DNA of 64,000 nucleotides from Pelagerythrobacter marensis (GCF_036700095.1 NZ_CP144918.1:1427001-1491000); one strand, 5' to 3'; counted from the stretch's first letter, positions 9,215 to 18,891 are shown. Notes: generated by a model not told the origin, from the sequence alone. A program made the numbers and translations.

Positions 9215-12200
9215 TCAGAACTTCTTCGAAACGCCGATGCTAAAGCGACGACCCACGTCATCATTCTCCGAACCGGGAATGATGTAACCGTAGTACTTCT
9301 GGCCGATCCGGTCGAACAGGTTGGTCACCGCGAAATTGAAACGGAAGCCGTTCTCGGTTTCGAAGTACGTGTTGAGATTGACGGTGACGTAATCGTCCAA
9401 CTCGTCGATCTCACGCGTATCGTTCGGGCTCGGCCCGCGGTCAAACCGCGAATAGAGCTGCTCGCCAGTGTAGTTGGCGAAGATGCCCATGCCCCAGTTG
9501 TCGAGCGAGTAGATCAGGCGCGCCTGGCCCGAAAACTCGGGGTCGCCGCGAATCCCATCGGAGCGCTGCGGGGCAACGCCGGTGATGTCTTCAATCCGAC
9601 GCTTTACGTAGAGCATGTCGCCGCCAATCCGGATCGAGCCCGGCAGGCCCAGACCCGAGAGATCGGTACCGTAGTCGAGCGCACCGGTGATCCCTTCGAA
9701 GAGGATCGACTGGCCGTTCACGAAGCCGGAGACGACCGCCGGGTTCGACGGATCGTTCGGAATCTGGCCGTCCGGACCGAAGCCCAGCGCTTCACAGAAG
9801 CTATTGCCGTTTACCGGATCGCTGGCATCGAAGTTCTCGTTGTCGAAGCACCCGCTCGCGAGATCGGCAGCCGCCAGGTTCGCGATCGGTCCGTCGATCT
9901 CGATGTCGATGTAGTCGGCGGTGATCGTCAGCCCCGGCACGAAGCGCGGGCGGACGATAACACCGAACGTGAAGCTGTCAGCCTTCTCGTTCTCTAGGTT
10001 CGGATTACCGCCGTTGAGGCCGGCAACCGAGGCCTGAGCCGCCAGGAGGGTGTAAGTGGCCGGATCATTGCCGGTGGCCGCCAGGAAGGCGCTGCAGTTG
10101 GCCGAGCGCGTTTCGGGAACGGGGCCCGAGTCGATCGCCGATGCGGTACACAGGTCGGGCGGTCGCACGAACGTGGGGCTCTGCGGCAGGAACAGCTCGG
10201 TAATCGCCGGCGCACGGAACGACCGGGTGAAGTTGCCGCGGAACTGCACATCACGGATGGGAGCGATCGTGCCGCCCACGGCGTAGGCCGTGAAGCCGCC
10301 ATTCACGCTGTTATCCACGTAGCGGATACGGCCGAATGCCTCGGCGCTGTAGAGCAGCGGGATGTTGTTCTCTGGCCCGGCAAGCGGAACCAGGATCTCG
10401 CCGAAGACTTCCTTGACGTCGTAGCTGCCCGAAATCGCTGCCACGGCCGCGCCGCGGCCTTCACCATTGAGGGTGAAGCTGGAAGGCGTGAACGCCGCGC
10501 TTTCATCGCGATATTCGAAACCGACGTTGAAGCCGATCGGTCCGGCCCAGAGATCGAAGAGATCGCCACCGACGTTCGCGTTGAAGACGATCTGACGAAT
10601 CTTGGCGACTTCGACCACGTCTTCGCTGATGTAGTCGAGGGCGGCCTGGCTGGCCACGCCGACACCGAGAAGGTTCAGCGGAACGCAGTTCGGGTCAGCG
10701 ACAGGTTGCACGGCCTGGCTCGGTGCCACGGGGACGGCCGGCGTGGTCGTGCAGACGGCGTTTCCATTGACGTCCGTGGTGTAGCTCACGGCGTTGATGA
10801 AACGCTGCTGATTGATTTCCCGACCGAAGTTCTCGATCTCGTTCTCGCCGTAGTTGAAACTGGCTTCGTAGTTCCAGCGACGGTCGAACAGGCCACCGAA
10901 GTCGCCCCGCACGCCCAAGACACCGCGCTTCAGTTCGCTTTCGGTGATGGTGCCGTTGTCGAACAGGTCCTCGTTCGAACGCGACACGTTGAACGACGTC
11001 AGCCCCAGGTCGGTGAGCGTCTGGCGCGCCTGGTCGGTCAGGAAGGGATTGGTCGCAACGTCATAGGTGAGGCCGCCACTGACCCCCGGATCGAACACGA
11101 ACGTGTTGAACGACGGGTTGTTGCCTTCCTCGATCGAACGGCTCTTGTAGTAGAGACCTTCGCCGAAAAACTCGAGGCCGGGTACCAGTTCGTAAGTCAG
11201 GAACAGGTTGCCGGTGAAACGTTCGAGCGTCGCGGTCAGGTTCGTCTGATCAGCCGTGTCGTAAGCTGTCGGGCTGAGACCGGTGCCGAAGAACCCGGTG
11301 AGGTTCGTGCCCGGGAAGATGTTGTCGATGATGTTCCCGTCGCGGCCGAAGGCCAGGCCGAAGCCGGCACTGGTGATAACGCCGCCGGTGGAGAGATAGG
11401 GCGACATGACGTTCGGGAAAAGAACGCGTGCCGGCACGCCATCGTCGGGGCCGGTGTTGCAGCCGATGTTGGGATTGATCCGCCCGTCGTCCGCAGGCTG
11501 GTCGCTACCGGGGGCGCAGTTGTTATTCAGGAAGCCGACGTTGTCGCGGACGTGCTGCCGTTCGGAACCACGGATTCCGTCCGCATCGTCGTAGGACAGG
11601 GCGACGGTGACGTTGCCGCGGTCATCGTCGAAGTTCTGCCCGAAGACGCCCGAAACGTTGTAGTTGAACCCGTCGCCGCGCTCGGTGATTCCGGTGTTTG
11701 CCGAAAGCTCCAGGCCTTCGTACCGGTCCTTGAGGATGATGTTGACGGTGCCGGCAATGGCGTCGGAACCATAAACGGGCGCGCCGCCGACAAAGACGTT
11801 GTCGATACGCTCGATCAGGACGGTCGGGATGATGTTGAGGTCGACCTGAACGCCGGGGCCGCCGGCCGAAAACAGCGAAGGCAGGTTGGACGAAACGACG
11901 CGGCGGCCGTTCACCAGGCTCAGCGTACGGTTGGAACCGAGGCCGAACGTGTTGACGAAGTTCACGCCGGCGCCGAAGCTGGCCTGGTCGCCGCGCTGGG
12001 AGACGCTGCCACGAAACTGCGGAAGCTCGTTGAGTGCGTCCGCGGTGTTCGTGATGTTACGGGCCTCGTAGTACTCGTTGGAGAGCGAGGTGGTCGGCTC
12101 CGTGCCGACGATCTCGGGCCGCCGGATGCGCGAGCCCGTCACGACGATGGTCGCCTCTTCGGCCGCTGCCGGGGCTACCAGGTCTTCGGCTTCCTCGTTG

Positions 12201-12313
12201 ACTTCGGCATCCTGCGCGAACGCGGGCGTTGCGAATGCGGCGAGCGACAGGGCTGCCACGCCGACGCCGGCGAACAGACGTGCCTTGCCGCCAACTAGTC
12301 GTGGATATTTCAT
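9215..12313 (-). CDS. TonB-dependent outer-membrane receptor (first of a related pair)
   Basis: 1032 residues. A signal peptide runs to about residue 34 (FAQ). IVVTGSRI at residues 56-63 opens the plug region, followed by ALNELPQFRG and the NIIPTVLIERI and YGSDAIAGTVN signatures of the plug. A long beta-barrel follows, ending in Phe (SKKF) as required for BAM insertion. It takes up a ligand across the outer membrane using TonB energy; the ligand is not evident. The plug and early barrel share long identities with the receptor at 14489-17347, including GITERGDG, so the two are paralogues. The 212 bases upstream of the start hold no gene and presumably the promoter. Confidence 0.92.
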   Translation of the reverse strand: MKYPRLVGGKARLFAGVGVAALSLAAFATPAFAQDAEVNEEAEDLVAPAAAEEATIVVTGSRIRRPEIVGTEPTTSLSNEYYEARNITNTADALNELPQFRGSVSQRGDQASFGAGVNFVNTFGLGSNRTLSLVNGRRVVSSNLPSLFSAGGPGVQVDLNIIPTVLIERIDNVFVGGAPVYGSDAIAGTVNIILKDRYEGLELSANTGITERGDGFNYNVSGVFGQNFDDDRGNVTVALSYDDADGIRGSERQHVRDNVGFLNNNCAPGSDQPADDGRINPNIGCNTGPDDGVPARVLFPNVMSPYLSTGGVITSAGFGLAFGRDGNIIDNIFPGTNLTGFFGTGLSPTAYDTADQTNLTATLERFTGNLFLTYELVPGLEFFGEGLYYKSRSIEEGNNPSFNTFVFDPGVSGGLTYDVATNPFLTDQARQTLTDLGLTSFNVSRSNEDLFDNGTITESELKRGVLGVRGDFGGLFDRRWNYEASFNYGENEIENFGREINQQRFINAVSYTTDVNGNAVCTTTPAVPVAPSQAVQPVADPNCVPLNLLGVGVASQAALDYISEDVVEVAKIRQIVFNANVGGDLFDLWAGPIGFNVGFEYRDESAAFTPSSFTLNGEGRGAAVAAISGSYDVKEVFGEILVPLAGPENNIPLLYSAEAFGRIRYVDNSVNGGFTAYAVGGTIAPIRDVQFRGNFTRSFRAPAITELFLPQSPTFVRPPDLCTASAIDSGPVPETRSANCSAFLAATGNDPATYTLLAAQASVAGLNGGNPNLENEKADSFTFGVIVRPRFVPGLTITADYIDIEIDGPIANLAAADLASGCFDNENFDASDPVNGNSFCEALGFGPDGQIPNDPSNPAVVSGFVNGQSILFEGITGALDYGTDLSGLGLPGSIRIGGDMLYVKRRIEDITGVAPQRSDGIRGDPEFSGQARLIYSLDNWGMGIFANYTGEQLYSRFDRGPSPNDTREIDELDDYVTVNLNTYFETENGFRFNFAVTNLFDRIGQKYYGYIIPGSENDDVGRRFSIGVSKKF

Positions 12314-12525
12314 GCTGTTCAGTCCCCCTGATGCGCCGAAGGAATGGCGCGCTGGTTAGGTCGTCAAACATGCCGGACGCACGAAGCTTTCGGCCTGTTC
12401 AGAAACAACCGATGCGATAGCATGGGATTGGTCGCAAATGAAAACAGGTTACCTCCGAAACGTTCGCGTCGCGATGTAGCGAAAATGCAACAGTCGGCCG
12501 CCATCGAATGCAGTTTTCGACGGCG

Positions 12526-14010
12526 TTACTCACCGTGATTCGCAGGGGGTGGGGCCGGAGCTATGTCAAAGGCGACAGTGAGGCGCTCTCCCCCATCGAT
12601 GGGGCGTGTGCCGTGCCAGGTTGTCGAAGGAAACAGCACCAGCCTTCCCGGAACGGGCTCGATCAGGCGCAGCGGTTCCAGCGCCAGATCGAGCTCCTTC
12701 GGTGGTTCGCCGAGCGATAGCCATCCCGCGTGCGGATCGTCGGCTGCGCTGTCGGGCGTCACGAAATAGAGTGCCGCGCTGATCCATCCTTCGGGATGAA
12801 CGTGGTTCGCATGATAGCCGCCGCCCTGCAGGCGCACCGACCATGAGCCGGCTATGCGGGGGCGGGATGGCTTGGCGGCCAGGACGGGATGCGTTCGATC
12901 GTCGACCAGGGCGGCCATGTAGAAGGCCACTTGGCTTACGATCGCCTTGCGCAAGGCCACGATCTCGGGTTCGGTCCGGGCAAGGAGCGGCCCATCGGTC
13001 TGCGTACCCTGGCGAACCGACTGGCCCAGGTGTGCCGACCGGGTGCGGTGCAGGCCTCGCAAGAGTTCCACCAGCCTTTCGAGTTGTTCCCCATCGAGCA
13101 AGGCGAAAGTCTGCACGAGATCGGGTCTGTAGAACCACTCTGCGCGACTGTCGCCCAGAAGGCGCCAGGCGGTGCCCAGCCAGGACCACACATGGTTCGA
13201 ACCCGGAGCATCCAGCAAAGCCTCGCCGATGGTCGCCGCGGTTTCCGGTCGGCCGCAGCGCAGATGATGGCGCATCGCGTGGCTTGCCAGTTCCGGGGAG
13301 CTGGTGGGCAGGATCGATGCGAACAAACTGTCGGCTTTTGCCGACTGGCCAAGTTCGGACAGGGCAATGGCCTTGTAGATGGTGAGACCGTCGCTTGCAC
13401 CCAAGGCGCGTTCGCAAGCCTCGGCGAAGGCGGCAAGCTCGGCGAATTGCTGGCCGCGGTAGAGGATATCGAGCCGCGTCGCGCGAAGCTGGGGGTCGCG
13501 CGGATACTGGCCTATCGCGGCATCGAGCGTCGCCAGTTGTTCGTCGGCGCGCCCTTCTGCAACAAGCATTTCGGCAAGGTGCTTGTGACCGTCGGCCCAG
13601 CGGGGGTTGGAATGCAGAAGCGTGCGGAGTTCCTCTATGGCTCGCCCGGCCTGGCCTTCGGCCGACAGCGCGGCAGCCCGCCCAACGAGGATCGTGCCGT
13701 CGGCGGGGGCCAGGGCGAGCGCTGCGTCGTAAAGATCGACGGCTGGCCGGCCCGCCTCAAGCGTAGCGCGCGCCAGCGCATGGGCGGTGACCGCGCTTGC
13801 CGCATCGAGCTGGAGAGCCCGAGAAAAGGCGGCGATCGCCTGTTCGGTTTCCAGCTCAGCACGGTGGAGCGTTCCGAGTGTGTGCCAGAGACGCGAGTTG
13901 TCGGGTGCCTCGTCGAGCCGCCTTTCCAGCCGAGCGATCCATTCGCGCGCATCGCCGGCGTTGCGCGCGGCAATCGCGGCCCTGATCAGGTGTTCGTCGC
14001 CGGTTGGCAA
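12526..14010 (-). CDS. TPR protein fused to a putative 2OG-Fe(II) oxygenase domain
   Basis: 494 residues with no signal peptide. Residues 1 to about 330 are TPR-type helical repeats (for example LWHTLGTLHRA and AIAAFSRALQLD). Residues about 390-490 fit the putative 2OG-Fe(II) oxygenase family (PF13759): GGGYHANHVHPEGW gives an HxH pair near 402-404, the distal His is in TTWHGTRP near 466, and the 2OG-binding Arg is in ERLTVAFD. The only in-frame start before an upstream stop is TTG at 14010; a later start is possible. It lies 33 bases after a small secreted-protein gene and between two TonB receptor genes, suggesting it modifies a protein or ligand of that uptake system. The substrate is unknown. 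Confidence 0.72.
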   Translation of the reverse strand: MPTGDEHLIRAAIAARNAGDAREWIARLERRLDEAPDNSRLWHTLGTLHRAELETEQAIAAFSRALQLDAASAVTAHALARATLEAGRPAVDLYDAALALAPADGTILVGRAAALSAEGQAGRAIEELRTLLHSNPRWADGHKHLAEMLVAEGRADEQLATLDAAIGQYPRDPQLRATRLDILYRGQQFAELAAFAEACERALGASDGLTIYKAIALSELGQSAKADSLFASILPTSSPELASHAMRHHLRCGRPETAATIGEALLDAPGSNHVWSWLGTAWRLLGDSRAEWFYRPDLVQTFALLDGEQLERLVELLRGLHRTRSAHLGQSVRQGTQTDGPLLARTEPEIVALRKAIVSQVAFYMAALVDDRTHPVLAAKPSRPRIAGSWSVRLQGGGYHANHVHPEGWISAALYFVTPDSAADDPHAGWLSLGEPPKELDLALEPLRLIEPVPGRLVLFPSTTWHGTRPIDGGERLTVAFDIAPAPPPANHGE

Positions 14011-14043
14011 TTCAGGACCATTTTGAGAATGCCCGATCTTGGC

Positions 14044-14364
14044 TCACCCGCCCGAATCGCCCCCGGGATCGATCAAGCCAGCATCCTGAATGTCGGTCGC
14101 CATCCTGCGAGACTGCCGACCCTGTTCTTCCCACTGTGCCAGGGTCATGCAAATGCGTTTGCGTTTGATGCGCGAACCCGTGACCTTGAGCCGTCGGCAT
14201 TCGACCGTGTTCGGATCGGCCTTTTCGTCGTTCGCCTCTGCGGTTGCCTGAGGCGAGCTCTGAGCGAGAACGACTGGCAAGATCGTCGCACCTGTTGCCG
14301 ATGATGGTGTAGCCAACGCTGCACCCATAGCTCCGAGCACGGCGAGACAAGTCGAAATTCGCAC
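14044..14364 (-). CDS. Small secreted protein with a VTGSRI segment and two cysteines
   Basis: 106 residues from a GTG start preceded by a strong GAGGGAGGA ribosome site. A signal peptide covers about residues 1-34 (cleavage near LAQ). The mature part has C56, then VTGSRI at 61-66, then C72 and MTLAQWEEQ. The C-TGSR-C-W arrangement recurs, from memory, in uncharacterised small exported proteins of sphingomonads and xanthomonads. The same VTGSRI string opens the plug of both neighbouring TonB receptors. It is probably co-transcribed with the downstream TPR/oxygenase gene from its own promoter. Function unknown. Confidence 0.65.
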   Translation of the reverse strand: MRISTCLAVLGAMGAALATPSSATGATILPVVLAQSSPQATAEANDEKADPNTVECRRLKVTGSRIKRKRICMTLAQWEEQGRQSRRMATDIQDAGLIDPGGDSGG

Positions 14365-14393
14365 TAGTTCCTCCCTCGATGAGAACGAGAATA

Positions 14394-14422
14394 AACATAT
14401 CGGGGGCGACTGCGCTTGTCAC
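14394..14422 (-). promoter_or_regulatory. Candidate promoter for the small secreted protein and TPR/oxygenase genes
   Basis: On the minus strand, GTGACA (14422-14417), a 17-base spacer and TATGTT (14399-14394) lie about 30 bases before the GTG start and just after the terminator of the upstream TonB receptor gene. One mismatch in -35 and two in -10 against the housekeeping consensus. Confidence 0.45.
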
Positions 14423-14435
14423 GACGCAAAAAGAA

Positions 14436-14460
14436 AACGGCGGGCACAAGGCCCGCCGTT
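14436..14460 (-). terminator. Rho-independent terminator of the second TonB receptor gene
   Basis: AACGGCGGGC (14436-14445) and GCCCGCCGTT (14451-14460) form a 10-base-pair stem with a 5-base loop. Read on the minus strand it is followed by a T-rich run, so it ends the receptor transcript and separates it from the small-protein gene. Confidence 0.8.
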
Positions 14461-14488
14461 CCGCTTCTTGCCGTCGTTATGCTTCTGA

Positions 14489-17347
14489 TCAGAAGCGAAG
14501 ACGTGCGGTAACCGAAAAACGGCGTCCCAGCACATCGTAGGTCGACGGATAGGTGTTGCCCGAGTTCTGGGCGGTCGTGCCGATATACGAGCTGACGTTC
14601 GGCGGATCCTTGTCGAACAAATTGAACACACCGAAGGTGAGGTCCATATTGTCGTTGACATCGGCCCGGACGTTCAGATCGAAGTAGTGCGCCGACGGGA
14701 TCTCCAGATAATCCTCCAGAATGCCGTCAGTCGACAGCCCCTTCTCGTACACGACCTTGTCGATCCAGCGCCAGCGCAGCGAGATCGCGCCGAAGTCATC
14801 CACATTGGCGGTAACGCGTCCGTTGGCCGTCCATTCGGGAACGATTTCGCCGTTGAAGAAGCTGCAGTTCGAGCTGTACTGACCGACGCATTCCCGGCCA
14901 TTGAAGCTGATCTGGTCCACCCAATTCATACCAAAATCGAAGTCCAGACCGCCGAAGCCAGTCGGCATGCCGTAGGTGATACGGGCATCCACGCCGCTCG
15001 TCTTGATCGTGCCTTGGTTCGTGAGAGCGAGGAGTAGGCCGGTCGTTTCGCCACCACCGTTGAGCGAGCCGTTGAGTGGGTTGCGCCCGACGAGCGCACA
15101 TTCCGGAGCCGACGGGTTTGGCGAATCGAAGTTCGGGCCGAAGCACGGATCGAGAATGTCGTTCGTGGTCGGCGTGGTGATCGCGTCCTCAATCTTGATG
15201 TTGTAGTAGTCGGCCGTGATCACCAAACGCGGCACGAAGCTCGGCGTGAGAACGACGCCGAGCGTATAGCTCTTGGCCGTTTCGACATCGAGATCAGGAT
15301 TGCCGCCGCTGGTCGCGTTCACCTGACCAGCGGAAGGCGCCGGGATCGAGCCGATCGAGCTGGCCGGGGCGCCCTGAGCCAGACAGATGCTGCGCAGGGT
15401 TGCGTCGTTGGCCGGCGCGGCGCCCTGACAGGGATCGTTAGCCAGAGTGGCGAGGCCCGTCGTGACCGGCAGGAACAGCTCCGCGATGTTCGGCGAGCGA
15501 ACGGCTTTCTGGTAGATGCCGCGGAACTTGAAACCGTCGAACGGCTCGATGCTGCCACCGGCCTTCCAAGTCAGGCTGCCGCCCGTATTCGAATAATCCG
15601 AATAACGCAGACCGGCCTCGATCGTGGCGCTGCGGATGAAGGAATCCTCGATCAGCGGGATGATAACCTCGCCAAACACTTCCTTGACGTCGTAGCCGCC
15701 CGAATAGCTGGGCGACGGTGCGCCGGTGCCCAGAACTTCGTCCTGCGTACCGAAGGAAACGTCCGAGATCTGCGACGCGGAATAGTCGCGGTACTCGGCG
15801 CCGATGGCGATGCCGATCGGCGTCTGGGCGCCCAGGAAGCCTTCTTCCGTCAGGTCGCCGCTGATGCTGCCGCTGACCACGGCGAGTGAAGTCGAGACGG
15901 TATTGCCGGCCGGCTGATTGATGAACGCTACGGTTTCCGGCGAAATCGACTGGCCGTCACCGAACAAGTTGATCGGAACACAGCCATTCGATGCATCCGA
16001 ACAGGTATTGGCATCGTTGGCACGAAGAGCCTGTTGGACGCGCGACTTGAGGCCCCAGTTCTGGTTCCGCTGGTTACGGTCGGATTCGCCGTACGTGCCG
16101 TAAACGTCGTATTCGAGTAGCGACGTCAGGTTGCCACGAACACCAGCCCAGACTTGGAACTGATTGGTGGTATAGTCGGTCTGACGCGGCCCCATCTCGA
16201 CAAGGCGGCGATTGATCGTGGTCGGCACTTCCATGTAGTTCGGATCGTTGGGATCCGTGGCGGCGCCAGCCGCAGCGCAAGTCGCCGGGTCGATGTCGTT
16301 CTCAGCGCAGATGCTGTTGCGGATCGAGTCGGTCAGAAACGGGTTGTTCAGCGGGAACTGGTAGGCATCGCCAAACAGGCCCGAAGGCGCGAGTTGCAAT
16401 TGCACCGTTGCCTTTGTGAACATGCCTTTGGTGTAAAGCTCGACGCCGTCGGTCACTTCGTAGCTCCCGGTGGCGAAGACGTTGAACCGCTCCAAAGGAG
16501 TCTGGAAGTAGTTGAACGGAGCGAAGTTGAAGGTGTTGTAGGTGTCAACCAGCGTGCCCGTCTCGGGATCGTACTGGTCGCCATTGATCCGGGTCGGGAC
16601 CGAGGTGCCCGAACCGATTTCCTGACCGCCGACGAACAGCGTCTTGCGCGAGATTTCGCGATCACCTTGCAGGACCGGGTTGACGTTCTGGTAACCCAGG
16701 CTCAGCGCGACGTTGCCGCGGCCATCGTCGAAGCCGGCACCCAGCGTGACGTCGGTGCGGAAACGACGACCGTCACCGCGTTCCGTAATCCCCATCGTGC
16801 TGGAAATCTCGGCGCCCTGGAAATCGTTCTTCAAAACGAAGTTGGCAACACCTGCGATCGCGTCGGCACCATAGACCGACGAAGCGCCACCGGTGACGAC
16901 TTCGACCCGCTCCACAAGGGCAACGGGGATGATGTTAAGGTCGGTCGTGCTGGTCAGCGTGCTGGGCACCACGCGCGTGCCATCGAGCAGCACGAGGTTC
17001 CGGTTCGTGCCCAGGCCGCGCAGGTTCAGCGCCGCGAAGCCGCCGCTGCCATTGTTGACGTTATTGCCGAAACCCGGGACCACGCCGGGCAGGTCGACCA
17101 GCAGTTCTTCCGCGTTGGTCGCTTGGTCAATCGCGATGTCGTCGGCCGAAACGACCTGGACCGGGCTCGACTGTTCGAGGTTCGGATTGGTGATGCGCGA
17201 ACCGGTGACGACGATCGTCGGACCGGTCACGGGGGTCGTGGCCGCCGCTTCGCCCTCGGCATCCTGCGCGAACGCCGGAGCGCTCGACAGGGCAAGGCCG
17301 AGCGCGAGAGGCGCTGCACTGGCCTTGAGAATGGTTGAATTCTTCAT
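14489..17347 (-). CDS. TonB-dependent outer-membrane receptor (second of a related pair)
   Basis: 952 residues. A signal peptide runs to about residue 28 (AFAQ). IVVTGSRI is at 45-52, then a plug with LLVDLPGVVPGFGNN, LNLRGLGTNRNLVLLDG and NIIPVALVERVEVVTGGASS, and a barrel ending ARLRF. It shares NIIP, the VYG(A/S)DAIAG motif and GITERGDG with the receptor at 9215-12313. The ligand is unknown; receptors of this group in sphingomonads and Caulobacter are often linked to carbohydrate or peptide uptake, which is family knowledge and not shown here. An RBS-like AAGGGGAT precedes the ATG. It has its own terminator. Confidence 0.92.
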   Translation of the reverse strand: MKNSTILKASAAPLALGLALSSAPAFAQDAEGEAAATTPVTGPTIVVTGSRITNPNLEQSSPVQVVSADDIAIDQATNAEELLVDLPGVVPGFGNNVNNGSGGFAALNLRGLGTNRNLVLLDGTRVVPSTLTSTTDLNIIPVALVERVEVVTGGASSVYGADAIAGVANFVLKNDFQGAEISSTMGITERGDGRRFRTDVTLGAGFDDGRGNVALSLGYQNVNPVLQGDREISRKTLFVGGQEIGSGTSVPTRINGDQYDPETGTLVDTYNTFNFAPFNYFQTPLERFNVFATGSYEVTDGVELYTKGMFTKATVQLQLAPSGLFGDAYQFPLNNPFLTDSIRNSICAENDIDPATCAAAGAATDPNDPNYMEVPTTINRRLVEMGPRQTDYTTNQFQVWAGVRGNLTSLLEYDVYGTYGESDRNQRNQNWGLKSRVQQALRANDANTCSDASNGCVPINLFGDGQSISPETVAFINQPAGNTVSTSLAVVSGSISGDLTEEGFLGAQTPIGIAIGAEYRDYSASQISDVSFGTQDEVLGTGAPSPSYSGGYDVKEVFGEVIIPLIEDSFIRSATIEAGLRYSDYSNTGGSLTWKAGGSIEPFDGFKFRGIYQKAVRSPNIAELFLPVTTGLATLANDPCQGAAPANDATLRSICLAQGAPASSIGSIPAPSAGQVNATSGGNPDLDVETAKSYTLGVVLTPSFVPRLVITADYYNIKIEDAITTPTTNDILDPCFGPNFDSPNPSAPECALVGRNPLNGSLNGGGETTGLLLALTNQGTIKTSGVDARITYGMPTGFGGLDFDFGMNWVDQISFNGRECVGQYSSNCSFFNGEIVPEWTANGRVTANVDDFGAISLRWRWIDKVVYEKGLSTDGILEDYLEIPSAHYFDLNVRADVNDNMDLTFGVFNLFDKDPPNVSSYIGTTAQNSGNTYPSTYDVLGRRFSVTARLRF

Positions 17348-17627
17348 GAGATCTCTATCCCCTTTGGATCCGCCCGATTGCGGACTTCATTTTATGCGTG
17401 AGAACGAGGGTGCACTCCACACGCTCGCCCCGCTGGGGACAGGGATGCGCCACCTTGGCGCGCCTCGCAAATCCAAATGGCGCGCCCGTGAAAGATTGGC
17501 CACACATGTCGCCATTTTGCAACATTGGGAAAAAGCGCAGTTTTCCTGCGCAACCGTGCCGCTGGCGCGCTTGACCGTGGCCAACTTGCTGCGTAACCGG
17601 TGGCAAAACGAAACTTGAGAGGGAACT
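17348..17627. promoter_or_regulatory. Divergent intergenic region between a TonB receptor and the thiolase
   Basis: 280 bases with no gene I can support; it must hold both divergent promoters. A weak candidate for the thiolase is TTGACC at 17571-17576 with TAACCG 17 bases on. AT-richer patches lie near 17380-17400 and 17510-17545. No operator palindrome is obvious for the downstream MarR protein. Confidence 0.35.
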
Positions 17628-18800
17628 ATGCCAGCAGCTTACATCGTCGATGCGGTGCGGACGGCCGGGGGGCGGCGCGGCGGTCGGCTCGCCGGGGTGC
17701 ATCCGGTCGATCTCGCCGCCAAGGCGCTCGATGCCCTGGTCGCGCGCACGGGGATCGATCCGGCGAGCGTCGACGATGTAATCATGGGCTGCGTCAGCCA
17801 GGCGGGCGAGCAGTCGATGCACGTCGGCCGCAACGCCGTACTGGCATCGAAGACCCTGCCACAATCCACCCCGGCAGTGACGATCGACCGGCAATGCGGG
17901 TCGAGTCAGCAAGCCATCCAGTTCGCCGCGCAGGCGGTGATGAGCGGCACGCAGGACGTCGTGATCGCCAGCGGGGTGGAGAGCATGAGCCGCGTGCCGA
18001 TGGGCTCGACCGCGACATTTCACATGAAGGAAGGGCTGGGCACCTACAAGTCGCCGGGGCTGGAAGAAAAGTATCCCGGCGTCATGTGGTCGCAGTTCAT
18101 GGGCGCCGAGATGATCGTGGACAAGCACGGGTTGACCAAGGACGATCTCGATCGGTTCGCGCTCGAAAGCCATCGCAAGGCAATCGCCGCGACCGAGGCG
18201 GGCGCCTTCGACGCGGAGATCGTCCCGGTGGAGATCGAGACCCCCGAGGGCACGGAACTGCACACGGTGGACGAAGGGATCCGGTTCGACGCCACGCTGG
18301 AAAGCATCGCGTCGGTCAAGCTGCTGAGCGAGAAGGGCACGATCACTGCAGCGACGTCGAGCCAGATCTGCGACGGGTCGAGCGCCGCACTGATCGTTTC
18401 GGAAAAGGTGCTGAAGGAACAGGGCCTCACCCCGCTGGCGCGGATCGTCAACCTGACGGTCACCGCCGGCGATCCCGTCATCATGCTGGAAGAACCCCTG
18501 TTCGCCACCGACAAGGCGCTGCAGCGGGCCGGCATGACGATCGACCGGATCGACCTGTTCGAAGTCAACGAGGCCTTCGCGCCGGTGCCGCTTGCCTGGC
18601 TGAAGCATACCGGGGCGGACCCGGACCGGCTCAACGTCAATGGCGGCGCGATTGCGCTCGGCCATCCGCTGGGCGCCAGCGGGACCAAGCTGATGGCGAC
18701 GCTGATCCACGCGCTGAAGGCGCGCGGCAAGACTTACGGTCTGCAGACGATGTGCGAAGGCGGCGGCGTCGCCAACGTCACCATCGTCGAGGCGCTTTGA
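17628..18800 (+). CDS. Acetyl-CoA acyltransferase (thiolase)
   Basis: 390 residues, standard thiolase length. The acyl-accepting Cys is C90 in IDRQCGSSQQA, the catalytic His is H346 in GHPLGASG, and the second active-site Cys is C376 in CEGGG. It cleaves 3-ketoacyl-CoA with CoA (beta-oxidation) or the reverse, in the cytoplasm. It is the first of three genes for the chemistry of CoA-ester breakdown, with an SDR and a crotonase-fold protein next, which favours a degradative role. A GAGAGGGAAC ribosome site precedes the ATG. The natural substrate (fatty acid, steroid side chain or other) cannot be told from the sequence. Confidence 0.9.
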   Translation: MPAAYIVDAVRTAGGRRGGRLAGVHPVDLAAKALDALVARTGIDPASVDDVIMGCVSQAGEQSMHVGRNAVLASKTLPQSTPAVTIDRQCGSSQQAIQFAAQAVMSGTQDVVIASGVESMSRVPMGSTATFHMKEGLGTYKSPGLEEKYPGVMWSQFMGAEMIVDKHGLTKDDLDRFALESHRKAIAATEAGAFDAEIVPVEIETPEGTELHTVDEGIRFDATLESIASVKLLSEKGTITAATSSQICDGSSAALIVSEKVLKEQGLTPLARIVNLTVTAGDPVIMLEEPLFATDKALQRAGMTIDRIDLFEVNEAFAPVPLAWLKHTGADPDRLNVNGGAIALGHPLGASGTKLMATLIHALKARGKTYGLQTMCEGGGVANVTIVEAL

Positions 18801-18891
18801 ACCGCTCGCAAGTCCCGGCATAAGCGGGGCTCTCAGACATTATCGCACGATGCCCCTGCCTTTTGCGGGGGATCAGGAAGAGGATGAAGCA

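Noticed and set aside
10706-12298. A 530-residue open frame on the plus strand opposite the first TonB receptor
   Set aside because: Receptor signal peptide, plug and barrel are unambiguous on the other strand; the antisense frame has shadow composition.
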